Part shown: one piece after another, positions 36,866-45,715 of the stretch | Position numbering within the stretch: the first letter of the stretch is position 1 | Layout: the number at the start of each line of letters is the position of its first letter | NCBI GenBank assembly: GCA_964468435.1 | Contig: CAYXVE010000013.1 | Span: forward strand, 37,098-101,097 | Origin: JBCCTX01 sp964468435 | GTDB taxonomy: Bacteria; Bacteroidota; Bacteroidia; J057 | Direction: 5' to 3' | Length of the DNA: 64,000 nt | Translations under genes and position numbers: made by a program | The notes under the pieces: generated by a model | Database searches by the model: none | Seen by the model: only the letters and a program-made list of their open reading frames with translations | Told to the model about the DNA's origin: nothing

Positions 36866-38311
36866 TTATCTGCGGTCCTGTTTTAGTTTTTTGATAGCCC
36901 TGGCCTTTTTTTCCATCTCTTCCTGCTGATAACGTCTGACCCTGACGGTTTTCCCTTTTATTTTTAGATCTTGTCTTGATTCCAGTTGTCTGAGCTCTTG
37001 AAGAGGTATATCTACGATGGCATAAGTATCAAAGATGGTAATTGTCCCGATTTTTGGTGCTTCCAGAGCAGTCTCATGTAATAAAAATCCTACAATGTCA
37101 GTTTTACGGAGTTTATCTTTTTTACCTCTGGATAAGTGAATTTTGATGAGTTTTTCCTCATTTGATACGGAAGGGAGTACCTCAGGAAGCTCTATCTGAA
37201 TGGGTTTTAGTGGCAACCCTATGTTTTGATGGTGCAGGGTTAACCAGGTCCACTCTATCTCACCAGGTACCAGATTGAATACCTTACCTTTATTTCCTGC
37301 CCTTCCTGTCCTTCCCACACGATGCAAGTAGTAGTCAAATTCCCTGGGAATAGCAATGTTGATCACAACTGGAAGATGCTCAATATCAAGTCCACGTGCT
37401 GCGAGGTCCGATGCTACCAGAAAATCAATAAACCCATCCTTGAACCGTTGAAGAATATTGATACGCTCTTCCTGTGCTTGATTGCCATAATATGCCTCTG
37501 CCCGATAACCAGCGTTCCGTAGCAGTCCACATAATCCGTAAATGTCCTCCCGTTTTCCCGTAAAAATCAAAGCCTGATCTATGCTCTGCTGCTCCAGTAA
37601 CCCCAGCAAATATCGCTCACGTTTACCCGCTTCTGCCTTAATGTAAGAGAAATCGATGTTTCTGAGTACTTCTTGGGGACTAAGTCTTAGGGTTTTGATC
37701 CTAGGATATCGCTCCCGCATAAGGATCTCCACATCCTGAGCAATAGTTGCTGAAAAGAAGCCCACCTGGGCTGTTTTGCGGACCTGTTTTCGCAGATCGT
37801 CAAAGTCCTTCTGAAAGCCGCTTTCCATGAGCTTATCACCCTCATCGATGATGAGGTATCTGATATCTCTCCAGAGATAGTCATAGCGGTAGTGAGCCAT
37901 TACATCTTTCAGCCTACCGGGTACAGCGACGAGAATATGTGCACCGGATTTGATTGCCTGAAAGCTTTCAGCCATGGATACGCCCCCATATACTTTTTCA
38001 ACCCTGAGTTGATCTCCATTAAAGTAAGATAAAAGCGCATCTGCAACCTGAAATACTAGTTCCCGAGATGGTGCAAGCACTAGTGCCTGAGTACTGCGCT
38101 TATATAGATTCAATTTGGTGATCAAAGGAAAACCATATGCTGCAGTTTTACCTGTCCCTGTAGGCGCCTCTACGATCAGATTAAATTCCTGCAGAAACAA
38201 GGGTATTACTTTCTGCTGTACCGGGGTAGGTCGTTTAAACCCCAGATTAGGCAACTGTGAAAGAATTCTTTCATGTAATTCATACCGGTGAAACCCACTT
38301 TTCCCACTCAT
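36866..38311 (-). CDS. dbpA: DbpA-type DEAD-box RNA helicase
   Basis: A 481-aa cytoplasmic RNA helicase. It has the Q motif (LGFKRPTPVQQKVIP), Walker A APTGTGKTAAYGFP, the PTREL-like APSRELV, the Walker B motif as DEGD (LIIDEGDKLM), SATIA for SAT, and HRVGRTGR in the second RecA domain. The C-terminal 75 residues (LHETALEAPKIGTITIFDTY, AIVDIPL) form the DbpA RNA-binding (RRM-like) domain that recognises 23S rRNA in the family. It starts 54 bases after aroE and is followed by the methyltransferase gene, probably as one transcript. DEGD in place of DEAD is its only departure from canon. Confidence 0.88.
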   Translation of the reverse strand: MSGKSGFHRYELHERILSQLPNLGFKRPTPVQQKVIPLFLQEFNLIVEAPTGTGKTAAYGFPLITKLNLYKRSTQALVLAPSRELVFQVADALLSYFNGDQLRVEKVYGGVSMAESFQAIKSGAHILVAVPGRLKDVMAHYRYDYLWRDIRYLIIDEGDKLMESGFQKDFDDLRKQVRKTAQVGFFSATIAQDVEILMRERYPRIKTLRLSPQEVLRNIDFSYIKAEAGKRERYLLGLLEQQSIDQALIFTGKREDIYGLCGLLRNAGYRAEAYYGNQAQEERINILQRFKDGFIDFLVASDLAARGLDIEHLPVVINIAIPREFDYYLHRVGRTGRAGNKGKVFNLVPGEIEWTWLTLHHQNIGLPLKPIQIELPEVLPSVSNEEKLIKIHLSRGKKDKLRKTDIVGFLLHETALEAPKIGTITIFDTYAIVDIPLQELRQLESRQDLKIKGKTVRVRRYQQEEMEKKARAIKKLKQDRR

Positions 38312-38365
38312 ATTACAAATTTACGGCTTATACCCAATGCCGTCCAAACAAATACAGGTTTATTA

Positions 38366-39121
38366 TCAATCCAGTAAATGATTCCAGTAGGCCCAGGATT
38401 TTTCTGCTTGTCCGATCAGCATGGGAAGACCGTGAAGGGTTTTAGCCCCTTGTTCTCTCGCCCGCTTCAGTAATAACGTTTCTTCGGGATTGTATATCAG
38501 GTCATACACAAAATGATCAGGACCCAATTGATCATATGGCAGATCAGGAGCAGCCTCTACATGGGGGTACATTCCCAGGGGAGTGGTATTGATGATAAGC
38601 GTATAACTATTCATGTCTTCTTGCTGGAGATCAGTATATCCTATCTGTCTGGTTCCCCGTGGATTCCTCGAGACGCTTATCCACTCACATATGTTCATGA
38701 AATGCTCCAGTGCATAAATTACTGCTTTGGAAGAGCCTCCTGTACCCAGTATAAGGGCTTTGTGTACGGTATGATCTCTAAGAAAGTTAGCCAGGCTATC
38801 TCTGAAACCATAAATATCTGAATTGAAACCCGAAAAGCCTTCCTGGTCGCGCCGGATCGTGTTTACTGCACCCACTGCTTCCGCTTCTGGGGTCATCCGG
38901 TGAAGAAAAGGTATTACATCCTGTTTGAAAGGAATGGTGACATTGATACCAACGAGTTCTGGGTACTTTTCAAATAGCTCAAGAAATAGTTCAGCATGTT
39001 CCAGTTCGAAGAGTTCATAACGAGCATGGATTTGTTCTCGTTGAAATTTTTGAGTGAAATGCTTTTGGGAAAAGCTATGCCCTAGTTTTTTCCCAATCAG
39101 ACCGTAGAGGGGTTTAGTCAT
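38366..39121 (-). CDS. aroE: Shikimate 5-dehydrogenase
   Basis: A 251-aa enzyme that reduces 3-dehydroshikimate to shikimate with NADPH in aromatic amino acid synthesis. It has the substrate-binding LYGLIGKKLGHSFSQKHFTQ at the start, GINVTIPFKQDVIPFL with the catalytic Lys, GAVNTIRR, GFNSDIYGF, the dinucleotide loop ALILGTGGSSKAVIYAL, and the end LPMLIGQAEKSWAYW. Length and order are typical. It is the first of the aroE-dbpA-methyltransferase run. Confidence 0.95.
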   Translation of the reverse strand: MTKPLYGLIGKKLGHSFSQKHFTQKFQREQIHARYELFELEHAELFLELFEKYPELVGINVTIPFKQDVIPFLHRMTPEAEAVGAVNTIRRDQEGFSGFNSDIYGFRDSLANFLRDHTVHKALILGTGGSSKAVIYALEHFMNICEWISVSRNPRGTRQIGYTDLQQEDMNSYTLIINTTPLGMYPHVEAAPDLPYDQLGPDHFVYDLIYNPEETLLLKRAREQGAKTLHGLPMLIGQAEKSWAYWNHLLD

Positions 39122-39256
39122 ATATCACATTCAATTTTTTCAAAGATAGAGGGCTTATGGTTAATATGCCAGATTTATCAAAGTGTCAAGTAGGGGTATT
39201 TAGTCATCACCTGCTATCCCTTGACCTGTGAGAGATAGCTTATCTGAGACATTTGA

Positions 39257-41008
39257 TTATGGAGTGTCTATGCTGGGTCCAGTATAAGTACTTGGGCATT
39301 CAAGGAAAATGCGAGCAGTACAGCTGTTACAGATCTGGCGATCCAGTAACTGGAAGATCTGTCCGATTGCTTTCTGCTTTGATTCAAAGAAATGATCTTC
39401 TCCAATTTCTTTCCAGTATGTACCTCTCTGGAGAAATTCTATGACAGATTCTTTTGTGCCTGAAAAATAGACATCCCCTCCTAGCGAACGCCATCTATGT
39501 ATTTCCTGAACGAGAAATTCTGCGCCTGCTATATCTATGAAATTAATTCCGTTCGCCACAATGAGCAAATAAGGTTGCTTTCGTTCGCTTATCTCGTGAA
39601 GCTCCGTGGAGACATGGTTTATCGCTCCGAAAAACAAAGATCCATCTATACGCATGATCTGTAGCTGTGGACATTCCTCGATTGGCTTTACAGCGTTATC
39701 GACAAATTTTCGCTGCCCTTCTTCCTGTGTGGGAGCTAGTCTGACCATTTTAGGTTTGGATGTGCGTTGTAAATAGATAACTAACGAGAGGATTACCCCG
39801 ATGTAAATAGCAAATTCCAGTTCGAGAAAAAGGGTAGACAGGAATGTGACCAGTAAGATAGCTGTCTCATTGCGGCTGGTATGGAAAATTTCCCTGATGT
39901 GGTGAAAATCTATGAGTCTGTAGGCTACATATAATATAATACCACTCATAGCGGGAATGGGTAAGTAAGCTGTGAGTGGTGCAATTAATAGTAGGATGAG
40001 TGCGAGAAAGACAGCAGCAAATATGGCTGCCATGGGCGTTTTAGCTCCGGCAGCATGATTGACTCCGGAGCGGGTAAAAGAGCCTGAGCCTGCGTAGCAG
40101 GAAAAGAAGCTTCCTACTAGATTGGACAATCCCTGTCCGATGAATTCCTGATTCCCATCAATGCGTTGATAGGTGCGGGCCGCTATCGCCCGGGCTATGG
40201 CAACAGCTTCGATGAGTCCTAGTAATGCAATAGCAAAAGCATCTGAAGAGAGCAAGCGTATCTTCTCTAAGGTGAGATTGGGTACTGAGAAAGGTGGTAA
40301 TTTCGATGGTATTTCACCTACGAGGACGATCCCACGCGACTCTCCCTGGAGGAGGAAACTCAGCACACTGCCAGTTATCATGGCGATCAGCATGTAGGGC
40401 CATTTGGGTAGGAAATGTTTCAGAAGGATAGCACTAATGAGTGTAATCATAGCAACTGCTACAACATATGGATTTGTATAGTTAATTTGCTCGCCGATAG
40501 CTACCCATGTGTGGAAAAAGGATTCACCTCTGGGTATGTCCAGCCCGAAGACATGCTTCATCTGACTGGTAGCAATGAGTACTGCAGCGCCAGCTGTAAA
40601 CCCTATAATTACGGTGTGGGACACGAAATTTACCAGTGTTCCCATCCTGGTAAGCCCTAGAATAAACTGGAAAGCTCCTGTAAGGAAGGTTATGATAAAG
40701 GCCAGTTCTACAAAGTCAGCTGTAGTGGGGGCTGCATATTTATTCAATGCAGAAAACATCACGATCGAAATAGCAGTCGTAGGACCAGATATCAAATGCC
40801 ATGAAGAGCCAAATAAAGCGGCTATTACAGGGGTAATCATCGCTGTGTAGAGTCCGTACTCAGGCGGCATTCCCGCTATCATGGCAAAAGCTACTCCTTG
40901 CGGCAGAACAATCACAGAGCCCGTAATTCCAGCCATAACATCTGCCTGGAGTGTATGCCGGTTAACGCTAGGAAACCATACTAAAAACGGGAATAGCTTT
41001 TGTAACAT
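39257..41008 (-). CDS. SulP-family anion transporter
   Basis: A 583-aa inner-membrane carrier. It opens with the SulP signature region (LQADVMAGITGSVIVLPQGV, AFAMIAGMPPEYGLYTAM), followed by 10-14 membrane helices up to about residue 405, then a cytoplasmic STAS domain (about 435-560: IMRIDGSLFFGAINHVSTEL, ANGINFIDIAGAEFLVQEIH). A C-terminal tail has three cysteines (RQICNSCTARIFLECP), absent from the paralogue next to it. Likely sulfate or bicarbonate is carried. It lies 50 bases downstream of the paralogous SulP gene and is probably co-transcribed with it. Confidence 0.92.
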   Translation of the reverse strand: MLQKLFPFLVWFPSVNRHTLQADVMAGITGSVIVLPQGVAFAMIAGMPPEYGLYTAMITPVIAALFGSSWHLISGPTTAISIVMFSALNKYAAPTTADFVELAFIITFLTGAFQFILGLTRMGTLVNFVSHTVIIGFTAGAAVLIATSQMKHVFGLDIPRGESFFHTWVAIGEQINYTNPYVVAVAMITLISAILLKHFLPKWPYMLIAMITGSVLSFLLQGESRGIVLVGEIPSKLPPFSVPNLTLEKIRLLSSDAFAIALLGLIEAVAIARAIAARTYQRIDGNQEFIGQGLSNLVGSFFSCYAGSGSFTRSGVNHAAGAKTPMAAIFAAVFLALILLLIAPLTAYLPIPAMSGIILYVAYRLIDFHHIREIFHTSRNETAILLVTFLSTLFLELEFAIYIGVILSLVIYLQRTSKPKMVRLAPTQEEGQRKFVDNAVKPIEECPQLQIMRIDGSLFFGAINHVSTELHEISERKQPYLLIVANGINFIDIAGAEFLVQEIHRWRSLGGDVYFSGTKESVIEFLQRGTYWKEIGEDHFFESKQKAIGQIFQLLDRQICNSCTARIFLECPSTYTGPSIDTP

Positions 41009-41058
41009 CTGAACTTCACATTTAACAACCCATAACCTAAGTTCAGATTTCGAAAATC

Positions 41059-42789
41059 TTAGCTTTCATTAGTTTGGATAGCCCTTGCCTTCTCCTGAGG
41101 TGTCCAACCCTGGTCTTTGAAATCGAAGTAGGTTATAGCATCTTCTATATGTGTAAAGAAATGTTCTTTCCCGATATTCTCCAAAAATCCCCCTTTTTTC
41201 ATGGCATCTCTTATTGGGCCTTTTACACCGGAGAGATAAATATCTACTCCATGTTGTTGATAGATCTTCCAATGCTCTTCAAGTGCATCCATTGCACTGG
41301 AGTCAATGGCATTTATCGCAGCAAAGTCTAATACGATCAGTTTCAAGTCCTTACCCTTTTTATCTACGTTCTTATCCAGAAAATCTATGAAAAAGTTTGC
41401 ATTTGCAAAGTATAGCTGTGCATCCAGACGAATAATCAGGATATCTGGCCGAACTTCGACGTCTTCAAAACGCTCTATGTTGCGATATTGAATCGTACCG
41501 GGAACCTTGCCGAGTACAGCAATATGGGGATATGAACTCCGGTAGATAACTACACCCAGTGATAGGACTACCCCCAATAGGATACCCTCTTCTATACCCA
41601 TGCTGAGCGTACCCATAAAGGTGGCGATTAGCATAAAGAAGTCATCGCGATTGGCTTTCCAAAGATGTACGACCTCTTTGATATCGATCAATCCGAAAAC
41701 AGCGACCATGATCACGGAGGCCAGTATGGCCTTAGGGAGAAAATAAAATAGCGGCGTAAGAAATAACAAGGTTAATGCTATGAGTCCGGCACTGATGATA
41801 GAAGCCAGTCCCGTTTGGGCACCTGCCTGATCATTGACCGCTGTACGGGAAAATCCGCCTGTAGTAGGAAAAGCCTGGAAAAACGCTCCGCCAATATTGG
41901 CTACGCCCAACCCGATCAATTCCTGGTTGGAATTGAGTTCATAGTCCTTATGGCGAGCCTGCACAGCCTTGGCAACGGCAATGGATTCCATGAAGCCTAC
42001 CAGCGAAATGGTCAATGCAATGGGAAGTAGAGACATCAGGCTGTCATACTGGATCACCGGTACAGTCAGACTGGGTAGACCCTTGGGAACTTCCCCCACG
42101 ATTAGCACACCCTGTGCTTCCATTCCTCCTAGCCATACGATAAGGATACCGAAAACTACAGCCAGTAGTGGGCCTGGAATGGCTTTGTTGATTCGTTTGG
42201 CCAGCAAGATAAGTGCGATACCGCCTAGCCCTATCAATAAGGTAGGCGTAGACACTGATCCGATCTCTGCAATAGCATTGCTTATGATTTCATGTATGTA
42301 ATTGCTTCGGGGGATATCGATTCCCAGGAGGTGTTTGAGCTGGCTCAACCCGATGATCAAAGCTGCGGCAGAAGTAAAGCCACTGATCACAGGATGTGAA
42401 AGGAAGTTGACCAGAAATCCGAGCCGGAACAACCCCAATGCCAGTTGGATCACTCCTACCATCAAGGCGAGTGTAATCGCAAAAGCGATATACATCTCGC
42501 TTCCTGTCTCAGCAAGCTGTCCCACACCGGCTGCTACCAGCAGCGATACCATCGCAACGGGCCCCACGGCCAGTTGCCTTGATGTACCCAGAATGGCATA
42601 TAAAATTAGCGGTACGATGGATGCATACAGTCCATAGATCGGCGGCAGGCCTGCGATCATGGCATACGCCATTCCCTGTGGGATCAGCATGACCCCTACA
42701 GTCAGGCCAGCAGAGAGATCCCCTCGCAGCCATTTCTTGTTATAGTCAGGTAGCCAGGATAAGAGCGGAATTACATTTTTCAAGTTCAT
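41059..42789 (-). CDS. SulP-family anion transporter (paralogue)
   Basis: A 576-aa inner-membrane carrier with the same architecture as its downstream neighbour: LSAGLTVGVMLIPQGMAYAM, AGLPPIYGLYASIVP, GLGVANIGGAFFQAFPTTGG (family motif between TM helices) and the STAS domain (ILIIRLDAQLYFANANFFID, IDSSAMDALEEH). The two proteins diverge enough to suggest different substrates or directions. Together with SQR, persulfide dioxygenase and the molybdoenzyme, sulfate export or uptake is a plausible role; bicarbonate or chloride are alternatives. Confidence 0.92.
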   Translation of the reverse strand: MNLKNVIPLLSWLPDYNKKWLRGDLSAGLTVGVMLIPQGMAYAMIAGLPPIYGLYASIVPLILYAILGTSRQLAVGPVAMVSLLVAAGVGQLAETGSEMYIAFAITLALMVGVIQLALGLFRLGFLVNFLSHPVISGFTSAAALIIGLSQLKHLLGIDIPRSNYIHEIISNAIAEIGSVSTPTLLIGLGGIALILLAKRINKAIPGPLLAVVFGILIVWLGGMEAQGVLIVGEVPKGLPSLTVPVIQYDSLMSLLPIALTISLVGFMESIAVAKAVQARHKDYELNSNQELIGLGVANIGGAFFQAFPTTGGFSRTAVNDQAGAQTGLASIISAGLIALTLLFLTPLFYFLPKAILASVIMVAVFGLIDIKEVVHLWKANRDDFFMLIATFMGTLSMGIEEGILLGVVLSLGVVIYRSSYPHIAVLGKVPGTIQYRNIERFEDVEVRPDILIIRLDAQLYFANANFFIDFLDKNVDKKGKDLKLIVLDFAAINAIDSSAMDALEEHWKIYQQHGVDIYLSGVKGPIRDAMKKGGFLENIGKEHFFTHIEDAITYFDFKDQGWTPQEKARAIQTNES

Positions 42790-42953
42790 GATTTATCTAC
42801 TAATACATCAGACCTTTTTCGATATGCAATTACGCAAAATGAAAGGATATTGTATGTGAGAAAGGTCACTTAGTCTCTGAGGTATTGTATGGGAAGTAAT
42901 AGTTTAGTTAATTGATTAATGTTGAAGTAAGTATTTTTATTTATCGTCATACT

Positions 42954-43214
42954 ATGCATAATTTCCTGAAAACGCTTGTCGGTGTAATTATGATCGCTCC
43001 ATGTGCTTTCCCTCAGGATGAAAACTCTTCTATAGATGAAGGCAATCTGCTAGGTAGTACCTATACCAGTAGGGAAATCGGATGGTCTACAAAGATACCC
43101 GAAGGATGGAGTGTTGTATCAAGGGACCTGATGGAGTCAAATATGCAAAAAGGAAAAGAGGCCATCGAGGAGGTACAGGGCGGAGTTGATTACAGGGGTT
43201 TGAAATACCTGTAG
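42954..43214 (+). pseudogene. Truncated secreted protein
   Basis: The preferred start is ATG 42954, giving 86 aa with a signal peptide (NFLKTLVGVIMIAPCAFPQ). The mature part (SREIGWSTKIPEGWSVVSRD, GGVDYRGLKYL) looks like the opening of a longer Bacteroidota family of about 190 residues; the frame ends at TAG immediately after the GLKYL segment. The C-terminal portion is not found in the 35 bases before the next gene, so the gene is 3'-truncated. The function of the family is not known to me. Confidence 0.45.
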
Positions 43215-43248
43215 TGTGTGTTTCACATAACTTGAATAATACATAAAG

Positions 43249-43992
43249 ATGATACATATTTCCATATCGCGTATATTTTTGTTAATTGCTTTATTAATAG
43301 CTACTTACGCTGGTTGTGAAGAACAAGAAAAACAACCTTTTCAGCCTGCCCCTGATACTAAACGGAGCATCCTTCCGCTGGGTGATTCACGGGTTGAAGG
43401 CGCTAGGCCGAACTTTGAGAGCTATAGGTATGAGTTGTGGAAAAATCTGGTCGAAAATGACTGGGAGTTTGATTTTGTGGGTACAAGGAGAGATGGTGCA
43501 GATTACCCCGAATTTCTGGGCCAGAGCTTTGATGTAGATCACGAAGGTACAGGGGGTGCGACAACCGAGGATATCATTGCTACGATTAGTAAGGTTATAA
43601 ATGTGGAAAATGCTCCTGATATCGTATTACTGGGCATTGGAGGAAATGATCTGATAGAAGGAAGTAAAAATGTCGATCATACCCTTGCTAACATCAACCA
43701 GATTATTGATATCCTTCAAAGCCAAAATGACAGTGTGGCCATTTTTCTTGAACAAATCGCACCAGGTCGATCTGATTTTATGACTCCTGCTGTGCAATCA
43801 GCCTTTGATGAGTTTAACCGCCTGATCCCGGATATAGCTACTCAACAGTCTAGCAATACCTCGCAAGTCGTCGTGGTTGATATGGCCTCAGGCTGGAATG
43901 ACGATTATATGGCCGATGAGGTCCATTATAATGTACAGGGAGCCCGGGAAGTGAGTGATCGATATTATACCGCAATGAAAGATATATTATAG
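43249..43992 (+). CDS. SGNH/GDSL hydrolase lipoprotein
   Basis: A 247-aa lipoprotein with the lipobox near TYAGC (Cys23 or so). Block I is ILPLGDSRVEG (catalytic Ser in GDS), block III is LLGIGGNDLIEG (GxND) and block V is DEVHYNVQG (DxxH), giving the full Ser-Gly-Asn-His set. It probably de-esterifies a carbohydrate or a lipid in the periplasm or outer membrane. It follows the truncated gene by 34 bases. A strong bidirectional terminator (44130-44168) separates it from the convergent persulfide dioxygenase gene. Confidence 0.9.
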   Translation: MIHISISRIFLLIALLIATYAGCEEQEKQPFQPAPDTKRSILPLGDSRVEGARPNFESYRYELWKNLVENDWEFDFVGTRRDGADYPEFLGQSFDVDHEGTGGATTEDIIATISKVINVENAPDIVLLGIGGNDLIEGSKNVDHTLANINQIIDILQSQNDSVAIFLEQIAPGRSDFMTPAVQSAFDEFNRLIPDIATQQSSNTSQVVVVDMASGWNDDYMADEVHYNVQGAREVSDRYYTAMKDIL

Positions 43993-44129
43993 GACTTCAG
44001 CAAAAACAGAGGTCCTTATGGATCGCCATAAAATCAGCACATTCAATGTGTTAGATTACAGTATCACCTGGCTGATCTGGATGGTTAATATTGGGTTCTC
44101 TCTGGACAATTAGCTTCAGATAATAACTA

Positions 44130-44168
44130 AAAAAAGGAAAAGAAACTTGTTATTTCTTTTCCTTTTTT
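44130..44168. terminator. Bidirectional rho-independent terminator
   Basis: AAAAAAGGAAAAGAAA and TTTCTTTTCCTTTTTT form a perfect 16-bp stem with a 7-base loop (44146-44152). It ends transcripts of both the GDSL lipoprotein (+) and, being A/T-flanked on both sides, the persulfide dioxygenase gene (-). Confidence 0.8.
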
Positions 44169-44222
44169 ATATACATCTGAAGGTTTAAAAGTCTGATATT
44201 TCCACCTTCTTGATCGGATGCA

Positions 44223-45560
44223 TTAAATAAAATCCTTCACCGATTCACTCAGATCATATACAGGTGTGCCGTTGTCAAAAATACGCTCAATGAGACTACT
44301 CCCAACCGCCGAGCGGTAGCCCCCTGCGCAATGAACAACGACAGGCTTGTCGTGAGGTATTTCGTCAGCCCTTTCTTCCAATTCTGGAAGTGGAATATTC
44401 AGGCTATGCTCGAAGATAGCTGTCGATTCATATTCAGCATGATTCCTGATATCTACAATGGTGTATTTTTCTGGATATGTCTTAAAATCCGCTACATTGA
44501 GCATGTCTGAGGTTTCTTTCATCTCTCGTGGAGATATAATCGCTCCCTTAATGAAGGGTTCATACCCGATTTTAGCCAGTTTACGGATCAGATTCTCCCG
44601 GCTTTCTTCTTCCTCTGTAATGAGATAAAAAGGCTTTCTGGGGTCGACAAGTGTCCCTACCCATGTTTCAAATTTATCCCCTTCCTGAATATTGATGGAG
44701 CCTTTGATATGTCCTTCCTTAAACTGTTTTTCAGGACGTGTATCGATGATCAATATGCCAGCTTCTAATTCAGCAGCGTTATCCAATCTGGGTACAGCTT
44801 TAACGCTCTCTTGATAGGGAGGAGCCCCTGCCTTGTTGATATCGACGTTGTAACCAAAATATTTAGGGATAAAAGGTTGCCCTTCCAGCAAATTATCGAT
44901 AAAGTCTGCTTCACTCATCGGTTGAAGTGCATAGTTGTACTTCAATTCTCTACCAATGGTACTTACTGTGTCATCACTGAGGTTTTTACCGCACAGGCTT
45001 CCTGCACCATGCGCTGGATATACCAGCACCTTTTCGTCCAGCTTCATCAGCTTTTCACGAGTGCTGTGATACATCATTTTTGCTAACTCTTCACGTTTTG
45101 CCTTGATATTTCCCGCTTTTTCCCTTAAGTCAGGTCTTCCCACATCACCGATGAAGAGCGTATCACCGGTGAAGGCTGCGTAATCTTTACCATTTTCATC
45201 CTCAAGAATCACAGTATTGCTATCCGGTGAATGACCAGGAGTTTCCATGGCATATAGTGTAACATCACCTAAGGTAATTTTATCTCCATCATTGAAAACC
45301 TGATGGGGATATTCTGCACCAACTTTTTCATGGATATAAATGGTAGCCCCTGTGGTCTGGTGAATTTCCAGATGGCTGGAGACGAAGTCTGCATGTGGGT
45401 GCGTTTCGATCACCGCAACGATTTCTGCCTGATGCTCTCTAGCAAACTGATAATAAGGTTGAGGATCTCTTTCCGGATCGATCAATGCGATTTTGCCTTG
45501 TGATAATATAGCATAGGATGCTTGCGCGAGTCCCTCATCATAAAATTGCTGTACTTGCAT
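44223..45560 (-). CDS. Persulfide dioxygenase fused to two rhodanese domains
   Basis: A 445-aa cytoplasmic enzyme. Residues 1-245 are a metallo-beta-lactamase-fold persulfide dioxygenase of the ETHE1/CstB type: THPHADFVSSH (residues 53-63), TPGHSPDSN, FTGDTLFIGDVGRPDL and VYPAHGAGSLCGK, which oxidises glutathione- or other persulfide to sulfite. Two rhodanese-like domains follow. The first (about 265-350) lacks the active cysteine (FYLITEEEESRENL). The second (about 365-445) keeps it in VVVHCAGGYRSAVGSS near residue 410. With SQR and the molybdoenzyme upstream in the window it would turn sulfane sulfur into sulfite and handle thiosulfate. Monocistronic. Confidence 0.92.
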   Translation of the reverse strand: MQVQQFYDEGLAQASYAILSQGKIALIDPERDPQPYYQFAREHQAEIVAVIETHPHADFVSSHLEIHQTTGATIYIHEKVGAEYPHQVFNDGDKITLGDVTLYAMETPGHSPDSNTVILEDENGKDYAAFTGDTLFIGDVGRPDLREKAGNIKAKREELAKMMYHSTREKLMKLDEKVLVYPAHGAGSLCGKNLSDDTVSTIGRELKYNYALQPMSEADFIDNLLEGQPFIPKYFGYNVDINKAGAPPYQESVKAVPRLDNAAELEAGILIIDTRPEKQFKEGHIKGSINIQEGDKFETWVGTLVDPRKPFYLITEEEESRENLIRKLAKIGYEPFIKGAIISPREMKETSDMLNVADFKTYPEKYTIVDIRNHAEYESTAIFEHSLNIPLPELEERADEIPHDKPVVVHCAGGYRSAVGSSLIERIFDNGTPVYDLSESVKDFI

Positions 45561-45715
45561 AATGATTGTATTTCAAAGTCGTTTCGTAATATGTTTTGAA
45601 AAAAACTCAAATTAACATATTATAAAAATATAATATATTGGGTCTTACGAACATACTTCCCATATGTTACAGGGAAGAAGTCCAGGCACTTTCTCATACA
45701 GGAATAAAAAGAAAT

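Noticed and set aside
44018..44113. A 31-codon plus-strand ORF after the GDSL lipoprotein gene.
   Set aside because: Short, no family likeness; a similar ATGGATCGCCAT start near 51838 is followed by a stop, so the likeness is probably chance.
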